From NCBI RefSeq assembly GCF_039555335.1, contig NC_092629.1:34597537-34661536 (forward strand): DNA of 64,000 nt, written 5' to 3'. Shown piece by piece: positions 1 to 10,735 of this stretch. The DNA is from Amphiura filiformis. Lineage: Eukaryota > Echinodermata > Ophiuroidea > Amphilepidida > Amphiuridae. Each line of letters opens with the position of its first letter. Position 1 is the first letter of the stretch. The position numbers and the translations under genes were made by a program. The notes beneath the pieces are model-generated. The model was not told the origin of the DNA, did not search any database, and saw nothing but the letters and a program-made list of their open reading frames with translations.

Positions 1-478
1 GTCATAACTTTTCAAAAAATATGTCTAGGAAGTTGGAATGTTTTCTATAGCCTTGTTACGATACAAGAAACATTTTAGGAAGGTTTTGTGATCATTGGAG
101 GGGTGTAACTCTCATAACATCAAATGCCTTTTTCCAGGCATTATTGTATAGGCTAAAACAGCTCTAAGTATGGGTATTTACACCAATTTTGCGATAAAAA
201 ATAGAAAATAAAAAGCCCCCTCCTCCTCCTTTTTTTCGAAAACCCGGACGTGAAACATGTTTTATTTTTTACTTGGCCTTAAGCAATTTTTGAAAGACCA
301 TGTTTCTCATTTCGTACCCATTCAAATCTTCAAGGTGTTAAGTTTCATTAATCTCCTAATCTAGACAATGAAAATTGATTTTTTTTAAATGTTGAACGCC
401 CATGACTAATACTACACGCTTTAATAAACCTGTTGTCTTTGGAGATTTACATTTTCGTCTTCGTATTTCTCCACGCAG
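1..478. other. Intronic sequence upstream of first visible FN3 exon
   Basis: AT-rich non-coding sequence with a CT-rich stretch near 218-236. It ends in a polypyrimidine-rich tract and an AG acceptor at 477-478. No coding signal was recognised. It is read as the intron preceding the first FN3 exon, because that exon starts in phase 1 and has no initiator, so the 5' part of the gene must lie upstream of the window. Confidence 0.6.
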
Positions 479-805
479 TGCCACCTCCACAAGGAGTCTC
501 CAACCTTTCTGTCATGCCTGAGTCATCAGATGCTACTAAGCTTAGGGTGACCTGGACAAGCCCGGCACACCCATTACCAACGTGTCCTATGGCCCTGTTC
601 TTCGTCATAAGATTTGAACTCACCAATAGAGGTCAATGTGAAGTCATCTCTTCTCCAGTGCAAATGACTTTCACCACCACAACTGACGTATCTGTTGTCA
701 TCACTGGTCTGGAGTCGTATTCGACTTACACCGTTTATGTTACATCTGCCATAGGATCTATTGGGGGTCACGCTGTATTTGTTAGCGCAACTACAATAGA
801 AGCGA
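479..805 (+). CDS. FN3 exon 1 (subtype A)
   Basis: Acceptor AG at 477-478, donor GTGAGT at 806-811, 327 nt, phase 1-1. The domain begins with a Pro-rich linker (VPPPQGVSNLSV), has the strand-B Trp in LRVTWTSP, and ends with the F/G-strand pattern YSTYTVYVTSA. Two cysteines (LPTCP and GQCEV) lie about 20 residues apart, as in the other A-type domains. Reading past the donor runs into non-coding sequence and a stop at 958-960. Confidence 0.8.
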
Positions 806-1687
806 GTGAGTCCTATTGTCTCAAACTTAAAATGACGAATATTGCGAAAAGGCTTATCGTCTATTGCGATTTAATTACAGAATCTGCTTCACGATGGCAT
901 CTAAGCACTTGCTCACTGTTCAGTACCGACGGTACCGTCGTCAAATGGATAGCCAAATAGAACGCGATAGAGGGGGCCCGCGGTCCGAGTGAACTTAATC
1001 AGTTACAACGGAATGAAGCTTTTATTCATCCGCGCTGACATATTGGAAAATATTGCCATAAAATATTCAGGAAGTCGGAAATCTTTTGTTTCAAACAATG
1101 GTACCACTTTTATGAATAGCCTGTCGGCAAATCCAATCGGCATCAATGGAAAATGCGTGACGTCATCTATTTTTCTGCATGTTTATATAACATCCTAAGT
1201 CAGCTCTATATAATATGTCATCTACCAAAGAAAGCAAAACATACGCTCGGGCATAAGGTCGACATGATCGTGTTTTAAAAGTGTCTTAATTTTATCTAAA
1301 ATCATTATTTTAACTACCAGTATTTTGATTTTGAATACAGTTCCTACAGCCCCAGTTGGAGTTACTGTATCTGCTGTTTGGTGCACATCTGCCGTATTAA
1401 GCTGGAATCCGATACCATGCGGTGATCGCCATGGTGAGATTGGTAGTTACAGCTACGCCCTCTATGACGAATTAGGAAATACAGCCAAGTCTGGTGACGT
1501 AGTAGGAGCCTCATATGTCGACATCGTGGATTTAATGCCCGGTACAATCTATGAGTTCAAAGTGGCAGCTATAACAGGTGTCGGTATGGGTTTGTTTAGT
1601 GATGTTCTGAGTCTAACAACACCAGGTAAAGAGTCTTACCTATAAGTATAATCATAATATTGTTGCACTAATTAATCAATTAATGAT

Positions 1688-1780
<93 letters not shown>

Positions 1781-3289
1781 CCAGAGGTTAGTTTTATAAT
1801 TTTATTAGCTGGTATTGCGTATCTGATAATCTAGATTCATGACACATTCATGACATTCGTGAGTCACAATGAAGATTATTAGTGCGTTTCTTAAAAGTAT
1901 CCAATGTATTCAATGTGCCACAGTGTATTTTTAAAGACAGTTCTTGTTTTAAGGTTACTTAATATCGTATGATTGTTTTCAATAAAGATGATCAACATTC
2001 CACTAGATGGTTGATTGTTTTTCCTTTAATGATAATAATAATGCCCTATACAGGCCTATGTTTGGCATGTAAATCAGCATTTTCGGCAAAAATGAAATTA
2101 CAAAACCCCAACCGACACCCAACGTAGACTGTCCCACAGTCTCGATTCCGTCTCTGGGTAATGGAGCAATACATAAGCCTACTACAAAACCTAAAGTAAT
2201 GTGGCCCTGCTCCAGCGCTCCTAAATTCTGTGAGCTAGAACCACCTTCCTCTATAGCCACACACCACTGCAAAATTGAGTTATCGTCAACACTACACAGT
2301 TAATCCACTCGATTTATTGAACGCGAAAATTTAAAACCACTCCGACCTCTTTGGGTCGATTAATAATGATATAGGCTACACAACTAGTAGTTATTCACGT
2401 GCCCGATGGATGGTCTATACACCAAACGGTAACCATTGTGGTAACGCACAAGCCCTTTTACAAGCACACGTCCGTTGTCCCATCCCCCGGGCCCATCCCT
2501 AAACATACCGCCATCCCCCGGGGGGGGGGGTACTCAAGTTTGGTTTTGGTAGGGACGTGCCGCTGAGAATTTGAAAGTGGACCCATAAATATACCAATTT
2601 TTCAAGAAATTTGGACCCATTTATATACCAAAAGTCAAAATTTTCGGCCGAATTTAACCCAAATTGTCCTAGTTTTTACAAATTTTCCCAAAATTTCGGG
2701 AAAATTTTGAAAATTTTGGCTAGGTTAAGGAAAAATGGGGCTATTTTCCGAAAAAATGGAGACAATTTAGAAAAAAGGACCCATTCATATACCAAAAAGG
2801 GGTCATTGATATACCAAGAGGCTGAAAATGCTACCCATATTTGCGGCACGTCCCCGTATGGTCATTTGTACTGAGTACCCCCCCCGGGCCGCCATCCCAA
2901 CTTGATCACAATCATCCACACACTATGCATTCTGCGATGCCTGTTATAAATTGTTTTCTCAACTCTTTACCAAAGTACTGAGTGCTATAGGAGATCTCGC
3001 AGTTGTTGCCGATGAAGCCACGTTTAGCTTACTTCACGTTTCCTGGACTTATCCGACGAGTACACAATGTGCCGTTGAATTCATCGTTGAGTATGAATTG
3101 GTGAGAAGGGAAGAGTGTGACATCATCTACTCGACCCCCAAGGAACTGTACGCAATTGTGTCGTCGCTTTCTGTTGATATCGAGTCTTTACAAGCATTAT
3201 CAATATACCGAGTTTTTGTGACCCCCACAATTGACACTCGTATTGGCCCTGTACAGTCTGAATCTGCGACAACAGGGGAAGGACGTAAG

Positions 3290-3335
<46 letters not shown>

Positions 3336-6300
3336 TTGTTCTTTCTTTCTTTCCCTTATCTTGTAATTCTTTCTGTGATTCTTTTTGTAATTCTTTCGTT
3401 ATTTCACCTCCTCCTTCTTTTCTTCCCCCATCATTGAAATTTTGTTTGTTTGTTTTTCCGTATAGCACCAGTCTTGCTACGAATCACCGTAACACCAACC
3501 CAAGTCGGGCCAACACGTGTCGCCTTCACTGTGAGTTCAATACCATGCGGCAACCAGAATATAGAAATAATAAACTACATCTATATTTTAATTGGACTCG
3601 CACCATTTGTGAGCAGCTCAGATTTTGAGGTTACACGAGGGACGATTGGTTCATCCCCGAATGGCGTATCTTCACTTACACTTTCCAATCTGATGCCGTG
3701 TACTACCTACGAGTTACGTATTGCAGCGCAATCAAATGCCGGAATCGGAGATTATAGCAGTTTCCCCTTTTCCACGGAAGTAACAGGTATGAAAACATCA
3801 AGTCAAAAATGCCATCTTGGAGAAAAGGGTAGTTTTGTATATATAAGATATTCTTAGTAGTAGGAAGCACCCGGAAAATACCCGGATACAACACCAGGGG
3901 GCAATAAGTAGAGGGGATAGCGATCTTTGGTGCGCCATTTGGAAAGTTCACCGTTTCCCATGGCACATTCAATAAACAGTCCCTAATGCGAACATAAACA
4001 AAGGCGCGTTTCACCAAGAAACGTTGATTAGAAATAATTCAAAGATATTAGACTTTAGGGGTCTGGGTTCCTGTGGGATCTCCTATTCAATATGTTATAA
4101 GATCTTTTCATACAATCCTATATCGTCTGCCAAGCAGAAAAGCGTTCACATGTGGAATCTCCTTGGATGATTATTGAACATTATAAGATTTTTTACAAAT
4201 CACTCACCATATCTTATTTATAGCACCGGCGTCTGTCAAGGACCTTAGAGCATCACTTGATGGAGATAGTGCCCACATCAGCTGGACGTTTGAGACTACA
4301 CAGGCTAATCCATGTCGCGCAACTGAATTCGTGGTAGACTACCAGGTGCTCAATGCATTCCAATGCAGCAGCAACAATGGACCTGTACCTGAAAGGGTTG
4401 AGTATACTAGAACATCTGATATGTCCGCGGTTATTGGAGGCATCTTGCCTAACACAATGTACCATATCTGGGTTATTGCTGAGAATAGTGCTGGAAGGAG
4501 CCAAGAAATAAAGATCGATGTTAGGTCCCACGGAACTGGTAAATATTTTGTTTCCTAATCTAGTCTTTCAGCTGCTTTCCAAATGCATTTGCATAAGACA
4601 CTCTTGGTGGAGAGTAGTGGTGAATGTCCGATTGTCCGTATTTCAAGAAATACCTGGCAAGTCAAGTACAGATGGATATCCAGGCTGAAATGATGCAAGT
4701 TCGATCGTAGCGATAAATCACTTCAATTATCTCTTGATCATATTTCAGCTCCAGCTACAGCGCCACCTATTGTTATGTACCACGAGACAACAGGGGACCA
4801 AGTTCCTTTCACATGGAATGAAATTGCGTGTGAACACATGAGAGGTACTTTCGTTTCTTACGAATATGAACTGAGCAGTAACTCTGAAGACGGCAGCACG
4901 ACCATTGGTTACGTTACGGAGACATCGGTGACATTGACACTTGACCCAAGCATGACCTATTCCTTCCGGGTAGCTGTTGTTAATGAATTTGGTGTAGGAC
5001 CATTCAGCGATCCTATTAGAGGTCCGAATGATCAAGAATGTAAGTTATAGAATGGATCGAGACTACGATAGTTTGTGTTTCTCTAGTTGCATGAGTGACA
5101 CATGTCTCCTTTCTAACCCAATCATGGAGACTTCGTCAAGGAGACTATCTGCTTTATTAAGCTGAATTTATACTCCATCGATAAGCGACGAGCGATTGGT
5201 ATTTGACCAATGAGGCGGCACGCTCTTCCCAGCGCAACAAAAAGCTCTTTACCTTATTGGCTAAAAATCAATCGCTTTCGCTCAGCGATGTAGTATAAAT
5301 TCAGTTTACTCAATAAGATACACATGAAACCTGAAAAACCCAACCGGTATCTCAGAAATTCTGTAGTAATGAGCGCAAAAATACCTCCGCTCATAGGCTA
5401 ACACTACGTGTATGTTTACGGACTTTCCGTGCCATGTTTGAATAACGTGTAGCGATTCATATGTTAAATTTGGTGTCAAATTATTAAAAAGCTTATCATT
5501 TTCTGAAAATTCAGTTACATTTGTGGAATATGGGAACAAGCCAACAAGCCAACTCAGTTGTGGACTTTATTGGTGGGCAACCCTCTAGACTTACTTTTTC
5601 CGATCGGGAATGTCGCCCTGGGCTATTTTGTGTGGTAAAGACACAAAGGAGCAGGTTATAATCACCTGGGGCTTTTGGCACAAGATGCAAATGCAAAGAT
5701 TATTGCAAACTGTGTAGACTCTCATTCATCTGGGTATGTTGAAATTAAGATTTAATTTAAATCTGGTCAACCAGACATACCTATTTTGACGGACGAACCG
5801 ACGTTGCGACTGAAACCTTCAGTCTTCAGCTGGGTTGTGATGCAAATGACCTTGGGTACCGGACACTTCCGGTATTGATGACAATCGACGAGGAATGTCC
5901 TTTATGATCCTGTCCCAGCCGTGTGATAGTTTGGCCCGGACACCGCCACCGCGGTTGAGGGATGGTTGCTCAGCCCTCACCCAGATTGCCTCTTTCACTC
6001 CACGCTCACACCAACGATGCTCGCGATCTAGGATTCGGACATCCTTGGTGTCAAAATGGTGTCCGGTGGCTTTCAAATGTAAGAACACTGATGAGTCGTT
6101 TCCACTTGAGCTGGCTCTGCGATGTTGTAACATGCGATTGTGAAGAGGTTGGGCGGTTTCTCCTATGTAAGAGTCTTGACAGGCTTGCTCTTCAGAACAG
6201 CGGACCCCGTAGACCACTCCACTGATCCTCCCCTTGGGCTGTTTGTCCTTGGGATGCACTAAGGACTGGCGGATCGTGTTCGTGGGTTTAAAGTGGGTGG

Positions 6301-7275
6301 TAATTCCGTGGTCGCGATAAATTCTTTTGAGTTTTTCCACACGGCTGGGACAGGATCATAAAGGACATTCCTCGTCGATTGTCATCAATACCGGAAGTGT
6401 CCGGTACTCAAGGTCATTTGCATCACAACCCAGCTGAAGACTGAAGGTTTCAGTCGCAACGTCGGTTCGTCCGTCAAAATAGGTATGTCTGGTTGACCAG
6501 ATTTAAATTAAATCTTAATTTCAAAGATTAAACTTCCATTTACTTGTCCCTTATGCAGTAGAGAATAGAATCGTTTCCGAATCGCTTTACCATGTTTATT
6601 GTATCAGGTAATCAGCAATTTCTTTGGTTGAATAGGACTTTTGTAATACTTAAAAGCTCTTAACTTATTTTATTGTTTTAGCTGCAATCATCAGCGTGTT
6701 CTCCGGTATTGCTGTTATCTTGATGATAGTGACATTCATTGGATTCCTGTGTGTTGTTAGAAACCGAACAAGACTACCTCCATCAGACACCTCTATCCAG
6801 CTACACGAGTTCCAGCCATGGTCCGTTTCTTTGCGTGTAAGCTTTTGTTACTAAGTTCAGTAGCGTAGCCAGGACTTTTTCAGGGGGGATGCAACTTTCA
6901 AGGGCGCAAAATTTGATAAAATGGTCAAAAATTGAAGTACAAAACGCCAAATATCAGGACGGTCAGCGTGCCACAGGTGGGGCAAGACTTTTCACAGGAG
7001 GGCAGCGTCCCCTTTATCCACCCCACCGCTAAGATTCCCGAAGCATTATTATGTGACATCCAAGTGTCGTAGGCCCACCGGCAACCCTAGTCAATGTGGC
7101 AACTGTAATCCACATCGGGTCGATTAGGCATTTTATAACCTTTAAGAATTTAGAATGAGAAAATATTGGTTGGTAATACGGTATTATTATTTATTAGTTT
7201 TCGTTATGAAGCAATGGCAAAATTCAAATTTAGGATAATGATGACGACGACGACGACGACGACGACGATGATGAC

Positions 7276-7325
<50 letters not shown>

Positions 7326-7395
7326 CAACGATGATAATGATGATGATGATGATGATATTTTATTTCAATCTTTTCAGAATGACGTTTGGTACTGA
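479..7395 (+). CDS. FN3-repeat single-pass membrane protein, 5'-partial spliced gene
   Basis: Assembled gene model: exons 479-805, 1341-1625, 2976-3284, 3466-3786, 4224-4538, 4749-5039, about 6683-6836 and possibly 7378-7395. The first six exons are multiples of three (327, 285, 309, 321, 315, 291 nt), start and end in phase 1, and each encodes one fibronectin type III domain, the classic shuffled-module arrangement. A hydrophobic segment and a basic stop-transfer follow, so the product is a type I surface protein with a short cytoplasmic tail. Domains 1, 3 and 5 form one subtype and 2, 4 and 6 another, suggesting growth by duplication of a two-domain unit. Function is unknown; adhesion or ligand binding is inferred from the FN3 architecture only. 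No kinase or phosphatase domain is visible in this window. Signal peptide and any further domains would lie upstream. Confidence 0.8.
1341..1625 (+). CDS. FN3 exon 2 (subtype B)
   Basis: Acceptor AG at 1339-1340, donor GTAAAG at 1626, 285 nt, phase 1-1. Clear FN3 signature: PTAPVGVTVS start, AVLSWNPIPCG with the core Trp, SYSYALYDELG strand, MPGTIYEFKVAAIT with the F-strand Tyr, and a TTPG end. The IPCG motif after the Trp is the hallmark of the B subtype and recurs in exon 4 and, modified, in exon 6. Confidence 0.85.
1690..1780. repeat. (GATT)n tetranucleotide microsatellite
   Basis: About 22 nearly perfect tandem copies of GATT in the intron between FN3 exons 2 and 3. The same tetranucleotide recurs at 3292-3335 just after exon 3. 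Confidence 0.95.
1786..2516. other. Intron sequence without recognised feature
   Basis: Intronic sequence between FN3 exons 2 and 3. An open frame on the minus strand (2003-2272) shows no domain or homology that I recognise and is treated as chance. A CCATCCC-rich stretch near 2478-2520 leads into the following inverted-repeat element. Confidence 0.5.
2517..2889. mobile_element. MITE-like element with imperfect terminal inverted repeats
   Basis: The left end has a G run, then GGTACTCA and GGACGTGCCGC; the right end has GCGGCACGTCC, then TGAGTACC and a C run, so the two ends are inverted copies of each other. The interior is AT-rich and contains recurring phrases such as GGACCCAT and TATACCAA. 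An open frame inside (2611-2874) is low complexity and not believed to be a gene. Confidence 0.6.
2976..3284 (+). CDS. FN3 exon 3 (subtype A)
   Basis: Acceptor AG at 2974-2975, donor GTAAGT at 3285-3290, 309 nt, phase 1-1. Core Trp in LHVSWTYP, cysteines in STQCAV and EECDII, F strand LSIYRVFVTP. Spacing of the two Cys matches exons 1 and 5. The donor is followed within two bases by a GATT tandem repeat. Confidence 0.8.
3292..3335. repeat. (GATT)n microsatellite next to a splice donor
   Basis: About 11 tandem copies of the tetranucleotide begin directly after the GTAAGTTT donor of FN3 exon 3. Confidence 0.95.
3466..3786 (+). CDS. FN3 exon 4 (subtype B)
   Basis: Pyrimidine-rich tract and acceptor AG at 3464-3465, donor GTATGA at 3787, 321 nt, phase 1-1. 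Pattern VAFTVSSIPCGNQNIEI, strand INYIYILIG, MPCTTYELRIAAQSNAGIG. The usual strand-B Trp is replaced by Val in this domain, but the IPCG motif of the B subtype is kept. Confidence 0.8.
3787..4223. other. Intron, no recognised feature
   Basis: Intron between FN3 exons 4 and 5; ordinary AT-rich sequence ending in a tract and acceptor TTATAG. Nothing else recognised. Confidence 0.6.
4224..4538 (+). CDS. FN3 exon 5 (subtype A)
   Basis: Acceptor AG at 4222-4223, donor GTAAAT at 4539, 315 nt, phase 1-1. PASVKDLRAS start, core Trp in AHISWTFE, cysteines in ANPCRA and FQCSSN, F strand TMYHIWVIAENSAG. The NxYxV-type strand followed by AENSAG is typical of the FN3 F-G region. Confidence 0.85.
4749..5039 (+). 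CDS. FN3 exon 6 (subtype B), last FN3 domain
   Basis: Acceptor TTTCAG ending at 4748, donor GTAAGT at 5040-5045, 291 nt, phase 1-1. PATAPPIVM start, VPFTWNEIACEHM carrying Trp and the conserved Cys, SYEYELSSNS strand, MTYSFRVAVVNEFGVGPFS at the F-G region. It is the membrane-proximal domain, because the next recognisable exon is the transmembrane one. Confidence 0.85.
5162..5304. mobile_element. Small MITE in FN3-gene intron
   Basis: About 143 bp with terminal inverted repeats: left CTGAATTTATACTCCATCG, right CGATGTAGTATAAATTCAG. Internal GCGATTG and CAATCGC arms extend the hairpin. No coding capacity. Flanking duplication not clear. Confidence 0.75.
5703..6521 (-). mobile_element. Truncated Penelope-like retroelement with inverted terminal arm
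   Basis: An insertion in the intron before the transmembrane exon, flanked by the direct repeat CAAAGATTA (5694-5702 and 6522-6530), read as the target-site duplication. The minus strand encodes the C-terminal part of a Penelope-like protein (5819-6340). The segment 6339-6521 is an inverted copy of 5741-5917, covering the end of the coding region and the 3' flank. Inverted terminal copies like this are known in Penelope-like elements. The reverse transcriptase is missing, so the copy is 5'-truncated and inactive. Confidence 0.8.
5819..6340 (-). pseudogene. Penelope-like element C-terminus with GIY-YIG endonuclease domain
   Basis: An open frame of 173 codons. The first ~45 residues (LKRIYRDHGITTHFKPTNT, then LVHPKDK) match the linker that follows the reverse transcriptase in Penelope-like elements. 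VVYGVRC and DSYIGETAQPLHNRM are the paired motifs of the GIY-YIG nuclease; the downstream HLKATGHHFD and EREHRW-like (DREHRWCERGVKEAIW) stretches carry the conserved His, Arg and Glu region. The family uses this nuclease to nick target DNA for primed reverse transcription. The reading frame is open but lacks the polymerase, so it is a fragment. Identification rests on motif recognition, not on a search. Confidence 0.85.
6683..6836 (+). CDS. Transmembrane exon of the FN3-repeat protein
   Basis: Acceptor TTTTAG before 6683, likely donor GTAAGC near 6837. Starting in phase 1 it encodes a hydrophobic helix (VFSGIAVILMIVTFIGFLCV) followed by the basic stop-transfer VRNRTR and a short polar tail (LPPSDTSIQLHEFQPW). 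This gives type I topology with the FN3 domains outside. I read the frame as open through the helix, but the exact base count around 6718-6722 should be confirmed, since one base decides the frame. Confidence 0.7.
7230..7362. repeat. (GAC)n/(GAT)n trinucleotide microsatellite
   Basis: A run of GAC triplets changes into a long run of GAT triplets. Met-rich and His-rich open frames over it on the two strands are artefacts of the repeat. It sits just upstream of the polypyrimidine tract of the putative last exon. Confidence 0.95.
7378..7395 (+). CDS. Possible last coding exon of the FN3-repeat protein
   Basis: A good acceptor (ATCTTTTCAG ending at 7377) follows the microsatellite. Joined in phase 0 to the transmembrane exon it adds NDVWY and a stop, giving a cytoplasmic tail of about 35 residues. 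A different upstream donor would put another frame in use (stop at 7421-7423). The acceptor is convincing; the frame is inference. Confidence 0.35.
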   Translation, partial: NDVWY

Positions 7396-7423
7396 TCGAA
7401 CATGCAGGAATACCACGGGATAG

Positions 7424-8139
7424 TCCAGTACAATAATAATGGAGACAATTCAATTATGTGTTTGGTGTATATATGATGTCATTGCTCTGATATTTTCGGA
7501 CAAAATTGCTATAATCTGCTAAAATACAATAGAAACTATTAATATTATAACAGGCTTATTGCTTTATCCTGCCTACGACTCATTCGAGAACTTTAGATAA
7601 ATCTTGAATTGGGGCATTTTTGTACAAGTACAAACATTTTAACATTTGGACCTCTAGGGTCCCTAGCTTTGACTATCTGGGACCAAAATAGGCAAAAGGC
7701 ACATAGAGCCCATACGTGTTCTACATATGAGACCCGGTGCCCTTGTAGTTTTAAAACTAGCCTTGTGTAGCGTTGGAGATAGCCCTGTCAATATGAAGGG
7801 TCAGAAGGAGAAGACTAGAAAGCACGGTTATGTTTGAGCAAACACGAATATCTATGCCTGTGATACCCACCCTAACCCCTCCTTAACCCAACCCATCCAC
7901 ACACCCCGTAATCTCTTTAATGCTAAAAGGGCTATCAGTATACCGACTCAAAAAAATAATTAATTAAAAATCAAACAATACCCCTTTAATTGCATATGTT
8001 GTGTAAACCCCTGAGGGCGCTCTTCTTAAATAATGCAATAAACATGTTTCATGAAAAAGAAGTGCAATTTAAAAAGAAAATATCTGATTACCCCTTTAAG
8101 CTCAAAACGGAGTGTCCTTTTAAGCGGTTAACATAAGGC
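7424..8139. other. Presumed 3' UTR and intergenic sequence
   Basis: No coding signal. The first canonical poly(A) signal after the putative stop is AATAAA near 8038. Nothing else recognised. Confidence 0.5.
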
Positions 8140-8600
8140 CACGGTTGTTTGATAGGATCATTTATTACTTTTTCAAACAAAACATTATGTACAACCAAAT
8201 TTTAGGCTTAAACAACTGAAAGTGACATCATGCTAATGTATACAGGTGCTTTTGAGTCATTCTCAACTTCAATTTCCCCTCTTTTACAAAATTATTCACT
8301 TTTATATCATTTTTTAAAGCTTTTTCGGATATAAAATGTGCCTATTAATGACAAAAGTGGTGGCGCTATTTAGTTACTGGAAATTACTCTTTCAAGCTTT
8401 TAATACAAATAATTCCTTCTATTGTTTGAATATGTTTATAAAATGTCCTTGTTGCTTGTTTCACCTATTCCAGCTGTTTTAATGGCAGTATTAATCACCT
8501 ACCTCTTGCAAATAAAGATAATATGATTTAGGATAAAGAGCGCCATCTATAGTTTGCATTTAGTTAATAATGAAGCCAATTCTATATCAAACAACCGTGA
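8140..8600. mobile_element. MITE-like element, TIR CACGGTTGTTTGATA
   Basis: The left end CACGGTTGTTTGATA is matched in inverse orientation by TATCAAACAACCGTG at the right end. The ~460-bp interior is AT-rich and non-coding. Target duplication not evident. Confidence 0.6.
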
Positions 8601-9451
8601 TTGACGACTGAGAAAAGTGAGCCATTATAATTATGCAAGATATGTTGCATTCAATAACATTTATTGTCACTAAAAATCTAATATAAACTCTTTATGACCA
8701 TTTTACCATTGAGCACTTTAATTTTAACATGTTTAATAAACATCAGTATATTAAATTTTGAGTTCAACGGAATGCGTTCATCATGATTAAATAATAATAA
8801 CATATTTTTTATCAAAATTCGACTATGGCATAGTCTAGGGGCTTAATGGCTAAATCGCCAAAAACCGGCTGATTTTACATGATTTTTACCAAAGTGCGGG
8901 GGCTTCAGCCCCCAAAGCCCCTGGACACACCACTGGACAAGGTGAAGGTATCCGAGATTTAAATAGATCTATACCCGAAAGTCTGGATGTGGAAGTTCCA
9001 GAAAAATGTGGAAAATCTGTTTGTTCATTTTTTTTCCCAGAATGGGGATCATTTTCACACTGTCATATAGTTGACACGCCTTAACCTGGGAGGAATATAA
9101 TACTCTTCCTGGCCTATAGTTATCAGCAGACATAATGCTATATCGACAGAAGATAGCAATATATTATAATATTATTCACAAATTTAACAGAAAACAGGGT
9201 GGTCCGTAATAAGCTTTACCAAATGTCAAAGTTCATTTCTCTATTCACAATATTGTTACATATTCTTAAAATGTATTTTTCTAGTAAAATATAGTGAAAT
9301 AAATGAATGAAAAATAAGCTAATATGGTGTGGTTTAAAGCATATTGAAGAGCGTTCAATTCAAAATCACTTTGTCCGGGTGTAATTCAATGTGTTGATTG
9401 CCATCAGTATTGCGTAAGGCACACAAATTGGTAAACACCCTCGGCGTTTAT
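8601..9451. other. Intergenic sequence with one isolated satellite-like unit
   Basis: Non-coding. At about 9118-9188 there is one diverged unit of the satellite that dominates the following 8 kb (AGACATAATGCTAT, GATAGCAATATATT, CACAAATTTAACA). A short GC-rich palindromic phrase (GGGGGCTTCAGCCCCC) lies near 8898. Confidence 0.6.
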
Positions 9452-9806
9452 ATCGTTATGAATTCGGCAGACGGCCGAATCCGGATTCGGCTTTTGGTGA
9501 ATTAATTTTTGGCATGCATTACTTTTGAATTAGAGAACAAGGGATCGATGCTTTACCTATAGAGGGCGGCATATCGATTTTTTAACGGTTGTCGTCTTTG
9601 ACCGTACTGTGAGTCACCGTTAGCTAACGCTGTATGCCGCCCTCTTTTGAATACTTATCATCTGATCTCCGTTAAAAAATTGACATGCTGCCCTCTATCA
9701 TGTATAGCATTGATCCCTTATTCTCAAATTCAAAAGTAATGAATGCGTAAAATGAATTTACCAAAAGCCGAATCCGGATTCGGCCGTCTGCCGAATTCAT
9801 AACGAT
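9452..9806. mobile_element. Foldback MITE, copy 1 of 2 (TIR ATCGTTATGAATTCGGC)
   Basis: About 355 bp with ~50-bp terminal inverted repeats. Each terminus includes the self-complementary core CCGAATCCGGATTCGG. The second copy at 10971-11327 is almost identical, differing at a few positions including the length of a T run. The interior has further paired segments (GAGGGCGGCAT with ATGCCGCCCTC). Non-autonomous; no coding frame. Confidence 0.9.
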
Positions 9807-10009
9807 ATCATCATAGCTATGAGACGTAATACTATCTACTGAAGATGTTAACACATGGCTATCATCAGTAGATAGTATTAAGTCTGATAGCCATGTTTTA
9901 TCAGTGAATATATTGCTGTTACACATACTGTTATCTACTGATGATAGCAATATATCCACTAATTTAACACAACATAGCTATCAGACATAATGTTATCTAC
10001 TGAAGATAG

Positions 10010-10735
10010 TGTTGCGTTCTTCGGAACGGCAATGTTGCTTTGAAAATAATACACTGGACAGATATTTTTACTTGTATCACTCAGTCAGTTATTTTATTAG
10101 CAAGGTATAGAAGTTACTCTCTTTAAGCACAAGTCAAGAATGAATCTTACATTACAAATCTCAGTCCTTATATAGTAATATGCAAATAACCTGCTCAGTC
10201 ATAACATGAGCAACTACAATGGCTCAGGGTACTTATGGGTAAGAAGAATAGCTCAGGAGAGATTAGAGTAGAGAAGAATGCTCAGGACAGATTAGAGTAG
10301 AGAAGAATGCTCAGGATAGATCAGAGTAGAGAAGAATGGCACATAAGAGGCAAGAGTAGAGAAGAATGCTCAGGGTAGATTAGAGTAGAGAAGAATGCTC
10401 AGGGTAGATTAGAGTAGAGAAGAATGCTCAGGAGAGATAAGAGTAGAGAAGAATGGCACATAAGAGGCAAGAGTAGAGAAGAATGCTCAGGGTAGATTAG
10501 AGTACAGAAGAATGCTCAGGAGAGATAAGAGTAGAGAAGAATGGCACATAAGAGGCAAGAGTAGAGAAGAATGCTCAGGGTAGATTAGAGTAAAGTGGTA
10601 AGGGTGCTCAGGTGATTATGATAATTAGTACACAGAGAGAGGATAGGAATAGAGAGAGTACATGGGGAATGTGTGGTCATAATATAAGTCTTTAAAAGTA
10701 AAACAATGGTAGGGGTCATACGCAAGATCACAACA
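10010..10735. mobile_element. Solo LTR, 726 bp, TSD ATAG
   Basis: It begins TGTTGCG and ends CACAACA (5'-TG...CA-3'), is flanked on both sides by ATAG (10006-10009 and 10736-10739), and the satellite unit continues exactly where it was broken. A 29-bp minisatellite fills its middle. There is no internal retrotransposon region, so it is read as a solo LTR left by LTR-LTR recombination. Confidence 0.75.
10247..10596. repeat. 29-bp minisatellite inside the solo LTR
   Basis: About 12 copies of a unit with phrases GAATGCTCAGG, AGATTAGAG and TAGAGAA. A variant unit (GGCACATAAGAGGCAAGAG) recurs at regular spacing, giving a higher-order pattern. Confidence 0.9.

Noticed and set aside
2003..2272. Minus-strand open frame of 89 codons
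   Set aside because: No recognisable domain, lies in an intron of the FN3 gene, no supporting splice or start context.
6860..7040. Possible element starting AGTAGCGTAGCCAGG
   Set aside because: No matching inverted terminus or flanking duplication could be found.
7166..7453. Met-rich (plus) and His-rich (minus) open frames
   Set aside because: They are translations of the trinucleotide microsatellite.
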